This document shows, in pieces, positions 1 through 5,008 of a DNA stretch of 5,008 nucleotides. The DNA lies in assembly GCA_029865405.1 (NCBI GenBank), contig JAOUGZ010000253.1, positions 1 through 5,008 of the forward strand, in the 5' to 3' direction. The position numbers were made by a program, and so were the translations under genes. The notes beneath the pieces were generated by a model. It saw nothing but the letters and a program-made list of their open reading frames with translations, did not search any database and was not told the DNA's origin. Source of the stretch: Betaproteobacteria bacterium. GTDB lineage: Bacteria > Pseudomonadota > Gammaproteobacteria > Burkholderiales > SG8-39. Positions within the stretch are counted from its first letter, which is position 1. Each line of letters opens with the position of its first letter.

Positions 1-1
1 G

Positions 2-1126
2 CTCGCGCAGGCGCTCTTCGGCGACCCGGACATCCTGCTGCTGGACGAGCCGACCAACAACCTCGACATCCACAGCATCCGCTGGCTGGAAGACGTGCTG
101 AACCGGCGCACCAGCACGATGGTGATCATCTCGCACGACCGGCACTTTCTTTCCAGCGTCTGCACGCACATGGCGGACGTCGACTACGGCGTGATCAAGG
201 TCTACCCCGGCAACTACGACGACTACATGGAAGCCTCCACGCTGGCGAAGCAGCAGCTCGAAAAGGACAACGCCAAGGCGAAGGACCGCATCGCCGACCT
301 CGAGGACTTCGTGCGGCGCTTCCGCGCCCACAAGGCGAAGGCGCGGCAGGCGACGTCGCGCCAGAAGATGATCGAGAAGCTGAAGGTCGAGGACGTGAAG
401 CCCTCGAGCCGCCAGTACCCGTTCATAAGATTCCTCGTAGACCCAAAAGAAAAGCTCCACCGCCTCGCCCTCGAGGCGAAGGGCCTCGCCAAGGGCTACG
501 AAAAGAACAAACCGCTCTTCAGGAACCTCGACCTCACTATCGAGGCGGGCGAGAAGGTGGCGATCATCGGCCCGAACGGCGTCGGCAAGACGACGCTCCT
601 CAAATGCCTCGAAGGCAGCCTCAAGCCCGACGCCGGCACCGTCAAGTGGGCCGAGAAGGCGAACAAGGGCTGCTGGCCGCAGGACCCGGCGGACGAATTC
701 AAGGGCGAGGAAACGCTTTCGGACTGGATGGGCCGCTGGCGCCGGAAGGACAAGGCGCAGGACGAGCTCCTCGTGCGCGCGACCCTCGGCCAGCTCCTCT
801 TTTCAGGCGACGACCAGAAGAAATCACTGAAGGTGATCTCGGGCGGCGAAGGGCAGAGGATGCTCATTGGCCGCCTGATCCTCGGCATGCCGAACGTCAT
901 GCTGCTCGATGAGCCCACCAACCACCTCGACATGGAATCGATCGAGTCGCTGAACGGCGCGCTCGACAGGTACCCGGGGACGCTCATCTTCGTCTCGCAC
1001 GACCGCGAGTTCGTGTCCTCGCTCGCCACGCGCATCCTCGAATTGAAGCCCGGCGGCGACATCGTCGACTTCAAGGGCAGCTACGAGGATTACCTCGAGG
1101 GCAGCACCGAGGCGCTCGCCGCCTAG
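2..1126 (+). CDS. ybiT: ABC-F ATPase, YbiT-like (5' truncated by window edge)
   Basis: This is a soluble ABC-F protein with two ATPase domains and no membrane segments. ABC-F proteins bind the ribosomal E site and modulate translation. The 374 visible residues run in frame from base 2, and the family is about 530 residues long, so roughly 160 N-terminal residues lie outside. In the first domain the Walker B ([12 protein letters not shown], residues 11-22) and the switch His45 (ISHDRHF) are visible. A Lys/Arg-rich charged linker follows at about residues 76-136, which is the tRNA-interaction region in ABC-F proteins. The second domain has Walker [10 protein letters not shown] (190-198), signature SGGEGQ (280-285), Walker B with Asp303/Glu304, and switch His333. 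Segments such as [31 protein letters not shown] and the C-terminal DMESIESLN...[18 protein letters not shown] match my memory of E. coli YbiT closely, which favours YbiT over EttA or Uup. All catalytic motifs are intact. A short run of rare codons lies at 425-451. The downstream gene starts 17 bases after the stop. Confidence 0.93.
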   Translation, partial: LAQALFGDPDILLLDEPTNNLDIHSIRWLEDVLNRRTSTMVIISHDRHFLSSVCTHMADVDYGVIKVYPGNYDDYMEASTLAKQQLEKDNAKAKDRIADLEDFVRRFRAHKAKARQATSRQKMIEKLKVEDVKPSSRQYPFIRFLVDPKEKLHRLALEAKGLAKGYEKNKPLFRNLDLTIEAGEKVAIIGPNGVGKTTLLKCLEGSLKPDAGTVKWAEKANKGCWPQDPADEFKGEETLSDWMGRWRRKDKAQDELLVRATLGQLLFSGDDQKKSLKVISGGEGQRMLIGRLILGMPNVMLLDEPTNHLDMESIESLNGALDRYPGTLIFVSHDREFVSSLATRILELKPGGDIVDFKGSYEDYLEGSTEALAA

Positions 1127-1143
1127 GGTCCGCCGCGCCGAAA

Positions 1144-2865
1144 GTGGGCACGCCCGACGCCTCCCAGCTCGAATCGGTGCTGCGTTATCACGAGCGCACC
1201 AAGCATCATCTGAACCGCTTCGCCGCCGGGCCCGGGCAACTGGACTGGGCGAACCAGCCGGATCCGTTCCGGCGCTACCAAGGCGCGGCGCTGGCGCGCT
1301 TGCCTTTGCTCGGGGCGAACGACGAACCGCTGTCCCCGTCGTACGCGAGCCTGTTCGACTCGGGCGCTGCCGCGAGCGCGGCGCTCACGGCGAAAACGCT
1401 GTCGCGGTTCTTCGAGTACTCGCTCGCCGTTTCGGCGTGGAAGCAGGCGGGGGGCACGCGCTGGGCGCTGCGCGCAAATCCCTCCAGCGGCAACCTGCAT
1501 CCTACCGAAGGTTATCTGCTGATCGGCGCGCTGCCCGGGGTTGCCGCGTTGCCGGGGGTGTTCCATTACGCGCCGAAGGAGCACGCGCTCGAGCGGCGCG
1601 CCGACTGCCCGCAGGCGCTCTTCGCGCGAATGATGCGCGGCTTTCCGCCGCGCACCTTTCTCGTCGGCCTGTCGTCGGTGGTCTGGCGCGAGGCGTGGAA
1701 GTACGGCGAGCGCGCGTTCCGCTACTGCCTGCACGACGCGGGCCACGCGCTCGGGGCGCTGCGCATCGCGGCGGCGACGCTGGGCTGGTCGGCGGTGGTG
1801 CTGGAGGGCCTCGCCGATGACACCCTCGAGACGCTGCTCGGCCTGGACCGCGACGCGGACTTCGCGGACGCGGAGCGCGAGAGCGCGGAGCTCGTCATGG
1901 CCGTCTGGCCGAGCGAGGGCGTGCAGGACGGCGCGGCGCTGCCGCTCGCCCTGGAGCCGGCGGCAGTGCAAGAGCTCGCGCGCCAGCCCTGGCACGGCCG
2001 GGCGAACCGCCTCAGCCCGCAGGACCCGGTGCCGTGGGAGATCATCGGCAGCGTGGCGGCGGCCTCGCGCAAGCCGCCCGGTGAGCCGCGCGCGCTGGTT
2101 CTTCCCCAGCCGTCGACGCGACAGCCGGCCGCCGGCGCCGGGCCCGCGGCGGGGCGGATCATCCGCCAGCGGCGCAGTCTCCAAGCCTGCGACGGCCAGA
2201 CGTCGATTCCGGCCGAGCGCTTCTACCGCATGCTCTCGCGGCTGATGCCGCGCGCCGAGCTCGAAGTGCTGCGCCGCCCCGTGCCCTGGGACGCAATCCC
2301 CTGGGCGCCGGCGATCCACCTCTGCCTTTTCGTGCACCGCGTGGACGGCCTCGAACCGGGGCTCTATGCGCTCGCGCGCGACTCCGCGAAGCTGGATCAG
2401 CTCAAGCGCAGCATGCGCGCAGAGTTCGCCTGGGAAGCGCCGCCGGGCTGTCCCCCGGACCTGCCGCTGCGTCTGCTCGAGCGCGGCGACGCGCGAGAGC
2501 TGGCGACGCAGGTGAGCTGCCGCCAGGAGATCGCGGGCGAGGGCGCGTTCGCCCTCGGCATGATCGCCGAGTACCGGGAACACCTGGTGGCGCAAGGGCC
2601 GTGGTTCTACCGGCGCCTGTTCTGGGAGGCGGGCGCGATCGGGCAGGTGCTGTACCTGGAGGCGGAGGCGGCCGGCGTGCGCGCGACCGGCATCGGCTGC
2701 TACTTCGACGACCCGGTGCACCAGGTCTTCGGTTTGAGCGGCATCGACCTGCAGTCGCTGTACCACTTCACCGTCGGCGGCGCGGTGGACGATCCGCGCC
2801 TGACGACGCTGCCGGCCTACGGCGCGCGCCCGAAGGGGCGCGAAGACGGCATGGACCTGCCCTAG
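1144..2865 (+). CDS. Tandem-domain SagB/ThcOx-type nitroreductase (FMN-dependent dehydrogenase)
   Basis: This 573-residue cytoplasmic protein has two nitroreductase-fold halves and probably binds FMN. SagB/ThcOx relatives oxidise azoline rings to azoles in thiazole/oxazole-modified peptides, but the substrate here is unknown. The N-terminal half opens with YHERTKHHLNR (15-25), the usual start of the family, and has the flavin-site motif RANPSSGNLHPTEGYL (110-125). It continues with WREAWKYGERAFRYCLHDAGHALGALRIAAATLGW (181-215). A Pro/Ala/Gly-rich linker at about 310-337 leads to the second half, which begins RQRRSLQACDG (341-351). That half contains GLEPGLYAL (402-410) and the conserved tail YRRLFWEAGAIGQVLYLEAEAAGVRATGIGCYFDDPVHQVFGL (489-531). 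It has no second PSSGNLHP motif. The start is GTG at 1144, chosen because it sits just before the conserved N-terminus. No good Shine-Dalgarno is visible, so translation may be coupled to ybiT 17 bases upstream. No cyclodehydratase, precursor peptide or transporter is in view, so a peptide-modification role is not supported here. Confidence 0.9.
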   Translation: MGTPDASQLESVLRYHERTKHHLNRFAAGPGQLDWANQPDPFRRYQGAALARLPLLGANDEPLSPSYASLFDSGAAASAALTAKTLSRFFEYSLAVSAWKQAGGTRWALRANPSSGNLHPTEGYLLIGALPGVAALPGVFHYAPKEHALERRADCPQALFARMMRGFPPRTFLVGLSSVVWREAWKYGERAFRYCLHDAGHALGALRIAAATLGWSAVVLEGLADDTLETLLGLDRDADFADAERESAELVMAVWPSEGVQDGAALPLALEPAAVQELARQPWHGRANRLSPQDPVPWEIIGSVAAASRKPPGEPRALVLPQPSTRQPAAGAGPAAGRIIRQRRSLQACDGQTSIPAERFYRMLSRLMPRAELEVLRRPVPWDAIPWAPAIHLCLFVHRVDGLEPGLYALARDSAKLDQLKRSMRAEFAWEAPPGCPPDLPLRLLERGDARELATQVSCRQEIAGEGAFALGMIAEYREHLVAQGPWFYRRLFWEAGAIGQVLYLEAEAAGVRATGIGCYFDDPVHQVFGLSGIDLQSLYHFTVGGAVDDPRLTTLPAYGARPKGREDGMDLP

Positions 2866-2874
2866 CTCGCGCCA

Positions 2875-2902
2875 TTGACGGCAGCCGATTTCCGCGTATA
2901 GT
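2875..2902 (+). promoter_or_regulatory. Predicted sigma70 promoter of the cupin-tetR operon
   Basis: A -35 element TTGACG (2875-2880) and a -10 element TATAGT (2897-2902) are separated by 16 bases. Each differs from consensus by one base. The promoter starts 9 bases after the nitroreductase stop codon, and the AT-rich -10 stands out from the GC-rich surroundings. The predicted transcription start is near 2908-2910, inside the palindrome listed next, giving a leader of about 50 bases. The elements are seen directly; promoter activity is inferred. Confidence 0.75.
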
Positions 2903-2907
2903 CCCTC

Positions 2908-2927
2908 ACTAGACCACTCGGTCTAGT
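2908..2927. promoter_or_regulatory. TetR-family operator palindrome (TAGACC-N4-GGTCTA type)
   Basis: This is a perfect inverted repeat with 8-base arms ACTAGACC (2908-2915) and GGTCTAGT (2920-2927) around the spacer ACTC. The core TAGACC-N4-GGTCTA matches the operator type recognised by NemR/AcuR-like TetR repressors, and a repressor of that class is encoded at 3379-3984. The palindrome begins 5 bases after the -10 element and covers the predicted transcription start, so a bound dimer would block initiation. The symmetry and position are seen directly. The pairing with the downstream TetR is inferred, though with good support. Confidence 0.85.
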
Positions 2928-2944
2928 AGGAGCTAACCCGGTCA

Positions 2945-2951
2945 AAAGGAG
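2945..2951 (+). promoter_or_regulatory. Strong ribosome binding site of the cupin gene
   Basis: AAAGGAG lies 8 bases before the ATG at 2960, the best Shine-Dalgarno match seen in this window. It fixes the cupin start at 2960 and suggests efficient translation once the operon is derepressed. A second weaker AGGAG at 2928-2932 is too far upstream to serve this ATG. Confidence 0.8.
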
Positions 2952-2959
2952 TCACGGTC

Positions 2960-3346
2960 ATGCGAGTGGCGAAAGACGAGGTGGACGTGCGGATGGAAAT
3001 CCCGGGCGTGGTGATACGTCAGAAAACGCAGTTCGGGCTCGCGAGCGGCTTCGGCCAGGTCAGCGGCGAGTACTTCACGCTGGCGGCGGGCGTCGATACC
3101 ACGGAGCTGTTCGTGGGACTGGAAGGCGACATGTGCCAATGCCCCCACTGGGGCTTCGTCCTGCGCGGCCAGATCACGACCACCGATACCATCGGCGTGG
3201 AGGAGACGGTGAAGGCGAACGACCTTTTTCACTGGCCGCCCGGGCACAACGTCAGGGTCGACGCCGACGCGGAGATCATCATGTTCAGCCCCCAGTACGA
3301 GCACTGCCGCGTCATCGATCACATGATCGCGAAGGTAAAGGGCTAA
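2960..3346 (+). CDS. Small single-domain cupin protein of unknown function
   Basis: This 128-residue, probably cytoplasmic protein has no signal peptide or membrane segment. Its length fits a single cupin beta-barrel. The first conserved block is DMCQCPHWGFVLRGQI (57-72), with Cys59, Cys61 and His63 followed by the V-L-x-G turn of cupin motif 1. The second block, KANDLFHWPPGHNVRVDAD (86-104), has the typical P-P-G-H turn of motif 2, with His91 and His96. Cupins usually bind a metal through His/Glu ligands. Here the usual HxH is replaced by C-x-C-P-H, so a Cys/His-ligated metal or a redox-active thiol pair is possible, but this is inference. The start has a strong Shine-Dalgarno. The gene is first after the palindromic operator and is followed 32 bases later by a TetR regulator, so it is the likely regulated effector. 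I do not recognise a specific function. Confidence 0.82.
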   Translation: MRVAKDEVDVRMEIPGVVIRQKTQFGLASGFGQVSGEYFTLAAGVDTTELFVGLEGDMCQCPHWGFVLRGQITTTDTIGVEETVKANDLFHWPPGHNVRVDADAEIIMFSPQYEHCRVIDHMIAKVKG

Positions 3347-3381
3347 CATAGCGGGGCGCCGCACTGCGGCGCCCCGCTATG
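3347..3381. other. Perfect 16-bp intercistronic hairpin overlapping the tetR start
   Basis: The arms 3347-3362 (CATAGCGGGGCGCCGC) and 3366-3381 (GCGGCGCCCCGCTATG) are exact reverse complements around the loop ACT. The stem starts right after the cupin stop codon and its last three bases are the first ATG of the tetR frame. It resembles the stem of an intrinsic terminator, but no T-run follows it on either strand. It is therefore better read as a partial terminator, an RNA-stabilising 3' end for the cupin message, or a block to tetR translation. The stem is seen directly; its role is inferred. Confidence 0.6.
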
Positions 3382-3984
3382 CCTCGCCAACCGATCGCCA
3401 TGGAGCCGGCGCACCAGACCAAGCAGCGTCTGCTCGACGCGGGGCTGGCCATGCTCCTCGAGCACGGCTATCACGACCTTGGCATCCAGGCCCTGCTCGA
3501 CGCCACGGGCACGCCGAAGGGCTCCTTCTACCATCACTTCGAGGACAAGGAGGACTTCGCGCTCCAGGTCATCGACGAGTACATGAAGAACGTGCATGCG
3601 GGCCTCGACGCCTGCCTCGGCGACAAGAACGTTCCGCCGCTCAAGCGGGTGCGCGGGTTCTTCGAGTTGACGCGCGAGCACTACCGGCGCGAGGGCTACA
3701 TGGGTTGCCTGCTGGGCGGGCTCGGGCAGGAGCTCTCGGGCGTGAGCGAGGTGTTCCGGCGCAAGGTCGAGGGCTGCTTCGCCGAGATCGCGCGGCGCAT
3801 CGCCGTCTGCCTGGAGGAGGCGCGCAAGAACGGCGACATCCCGGCCAAGTCCGAACCGCGGCAAATGGCGAGCCTGCTGGTGGACTGCTGGGAAGGCGCG
3901 GCGCTGCGCAGCCGGCTGCGCGGCACCCCGGCGCCGCTGACGACGATGCTCGATTTCTACTTTCAGGCGGCGGTCATCCGCTGA
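3379..3984 (+). CDS. TetR-family repressor, NemR/AcuR-like
   Basis: This 201-residue DNA-binding regulator probably acts as a dimer in the cytoplasm. The N-terminal helix-turn-helix spans about residues 14-60 and contains TKQRLLDAGLAMLLEHGY followed by GTPKGSFYHHFEDKEDF (44-60), the diagnostic TetR recognition-helix region. The C-terminal ligand domain has GYMGCLLGGLGQELS (106-120). Aligned by eye with E. coli NemR, Cys110 falls at the position of the electrophile-sensing Cys106 (SGCLTVKLSAE in NemR). The end, LVDCWEGAALRSRLRGT, is also typical of this subfamily. The likely target is the palindrome at 2908-2927, giving an autoregulated cupin-tetR operon. The start is uncertain: ATG 3379 lies within a 16-bp hairpin, while ATG 3400 (Met8) is free of it and still leaves a complete DNA-binding domain. 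Neither has a clear Shine-Dalgarno. The stop overlaps the end of creD on the other strand. The inducer is unknown. Confidence 0.92.
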   Translation: MPRQPIAMEPAHQTKQRLLDAGLAMLLEHGYHDLGIQALLDATGTPKGSFYHHFEDKEDFALQVIDEYMKNVHAGLDACLGDKNVPPLKRVRGFFELTREHYRREGYMGCLLGGLGQELSGVSEVFRRKVEGCFAEIARRIAVCLEEARKNGDIPAKSEPRQMASLLVDCWEGAALRSRLRGTPAPLTTMLDFYFQAAVIR

Positions 3985-5008
3985 CCCCGGACCGCGCGCC
4001 GTTCAACGCGTACCAGTCCACGCGCCGCGTCGCGAGCATCACCGCGGCGAGCAATCCGAACAGCAGCAGCGCCCCGCCGAGCAGCGAGTAGTCCTCGGCC
4101 TTGAGCAGCGCGTAGAGCATCGCGTAGAGCGAAGCCAGCGCCGCGCCGATGGCGAGGCCCGACGCCGCGCTGCGCAGCACGCGCATCAGGTACACCGAGA
4201 TCAGCCCGACGCAGGCGAGCGTGGCGATCAGGTACGCCCGACCAAAGGCGATGTGCTCGGAGAGCGCCGTCAGCAGCAGGAAGAACATCGCCAGCGCGAG
4301 GCCCACCAGCGCGTACTGGATCGGGTGGATCGTCAGGCGCCTGAGCAGCTCGAAGAGCAGGAACGCGCCGAAAGTGAGGCCGATGAAGAGAAATCCGTAC
4401 TTCGAGGCGCGCTCGAGCTGCTGGTAGAGGCCCGCGGGCTCGATGAAGGACACCGCGAGCTCGTGCCGGCTCGAGACCCCCGGCGCGGCGTATTGCGAGA
4501 CCTGCCACTGCGCCGTAAACCCGTCGGCGCCGATCTCGTGCCGCAGCGGCAGGAAGCGCCCGGCGAAGGAGGGATGCGGCCAGTCGGCGCGCATCGTCAC
4601 CGTCGCATTGCTGCCGAGCGGCGCGACGGCGAAGGCTTCGGAACCCGCGAGCTCGAGCGAAAAGGAAAACTCGATCGACTGTGCCGCCGCGCGCAACCCC
4701 GGAAGCGGCACGTGCACGCCGCCGGGCAGGGCGGGCTCGTCGCCGGAGCCGGCCTCGAAGGCGTGCCCGGCGCCGGCGACGGTGAGCGGCGAGACGCTGC
4801 GGATGCCGCCCGGGTCGGTCACGCCGACCACGAGCCGCGGCGTGCCCCACTTGATGCGCTCCGCGGGCTCCGTGAGCCCGAATTGCGCCGGCACGCTGAA
4901 GCGACCGCGCGCCTCGGCGCTCGCGCTGTACAGGCGTGCCTTGTAGATGCCGCGCGCCTTCTCGCTCACCTCGGCGCCGATGCGCCAGTCGACGGCGTCC
5001 GCGGGCAG
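3974..5008 (-). CDS. creD: Inner-membrane protein CreD, C-terminal part (5' truncated by window edge)
   Basis: The frame is open to the right edge and gives 344 residues. CreD proteins are about 450 residues, so around 100 N-terminal residues, including the first membrane segment, lie outside. The visible part begins with a beta-rich extracytoplasmic domain (about residues 1-195). Five hydrophobic segments follow, at about 204-222, 228-250, 258-279, 283-303 and 307-327. The conserved family segments are TIHPIQYALVGLALAMFFLLLTALSEHIAF and the C-terminal LATRRVDWYAL, which match my memory of E. coli CreD (HPVQYLLVGLSLVMFYLLLLALSEH and FVTRNIDWY). In enterobacteria creD is induced by the CreBC two-component system and affects envelope integrity and beta-lactam or colicin tolerance. 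Whether creBC lies next to it here cannot be seen. A GTG at 4967-4969 is internal and not the true start. The gene ends inside the 3' end of the convergent tetR gene (11 shared bases, no terminator between them). Confidence 0.93.
   Translation of the reverse strand: MPADAVDWRIGAEVSEKARGIYKARLYSASAEARGRFSVPAQFGLTEPAERIKWGTPRLVVGVTDPGGIRSVSPLTVAGAGHAFEAGSGDEPALPGGVHVPLPGLRAAAQSIEFSFSLELAGSEAFAVAPLGSNATVTMRADWPHPSFAGRFLPLRHEIGADGFTAQWQVSQYAAPGVSSRHELAVSFIEPAGLYQQLERASKYGFLFIGLTFGAFLLFELLRRLTIHPIQYALVGLALAMFFLLLTALSEHIAFGRAYLIATLACVGLISVYLMRVLRSAASGLAIGAALASLYAMLYALLKAEDYSLLGGALLLFGLLAAVMLATRRVDWYALNGARSGVSG

Noticed and set aside
95..97. GTG as the start of a short single ABC protein
   Set aside because: The same frame upstream encodes the Walker B of the first ATPase domain ([11 protein letters not shown]), so the gene simply enters from outside the window.
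2120..2160. GC-rich repeat-like stretch within the nitroreductase gene
   Set aside because: It encodes the Pro/Ala/Gly linker between the two domains and has no regular repeat unit; low complexity explains it.
1123..2766. A 547-codon open frame on the minus strand opposite the nitroreductase gene
   Set aside because: Its translation is Arg/Ala-rich low-complexity sequence with no recognisable motif. Long antisense frames are expected in high-GC coding DNA, and the plus-strand gene has clear family motifs.
2942..3364. A 140-codon minus-strand frame opposite the cupin
   Set aside because: The plus-strand frame has a promoter, a strong ribosome site and cupin motifs; the antisense frame has none of these.
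3350..3378. Classical intrinsic terminator
   Set aside because: The GC-rich stem is perfect, but neither strand has a T-run after it, so I kept it as a hairpin of uncertain role rather than calling a terminator.
3963..4850. A 295-codon minus-strand frame overlapping creD in another frame
   Set aside because: The translation is extremely Arg/Ala-rich without domain signals, while the alternative frame matches CreD along its whole length.
4967..4969. GTG as the start of creD
   Set aside because: The frame stays open for 13 more codons to the window edge, and CreD normally has about 100 further N-terminal residues, so this is an internal valine.

Overview
The window is GC-rich, with G/C in nearly every third codon position, and is densely packed with genes. 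The protein types (a YbiT-like ABC-F ATPase, a tandem SagB/nitroreductase protein, CreD, a NemR/AcuR-like TetR) suggest a high-GC proteobacterium, probably beta- or gammaproteobacterial. That placement is inferred from gene content and composition only. It looks like ordinary chromosome: I see no RNA gene, CRISPR array, insertion sequence, integrase or attachment site.

Layout from left to right. (1) Positions 2-1126 (+) hold the C-terminal two thirds of a ybiT-type ABC-F ATPase, cut by the left edge. (2) Only 17 bases later, 1144-2865 (+) encodes a 573-residue two-domain SagB/ThcOx-type nitroreductase, probably read from the same transcript. (3) A 94-base intergenic region (2866-2959) carries a near-consensus sigma70 promoter (TTGACG, 16 bases, TATAGT). 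A perfect TAGACC/GGTCTA-type palindrome lies over the predicted transcription start, and a strong Shine-Dalgarno follows. (4) Positions 2960-3346 (+) encode a 128-residue cupin of unknown function with a C-x-C-P-H motif. (5) A perfect 16-bp hairpin (3347-3381) is followed by, and overlaps the first ATG of, a NemR/AcuR-like TetR repressor (3379-3984, +). (6) On the opposite strand, 3974-5008 is the C-terminal part of the inner-membrane protein CreD, cut by the right edge. Its stop codon lies inside the end of the tetR gene.

The most coherent unit is the cupin-tetR pair. The palindrome matches the operator type used by NemR/AcuR-class TetR repressors, and the repressor gene is the second gene after it. 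The simplest model is an autoregulated two-gene operon in which the TetR protein blocks its own promoter until an inducer, possibly a reactive electrophile sensed at Cys110, releases it. The hairpin between the two genes would keep repressor output lower than cupin output. This model is inference from sequence layout. The ybiT-sagB pair and creD look like unrelated neighbours, apart from the tail-to-tail overlap of creD with tetR. No stretch longer than 300 bases lacks a gene.
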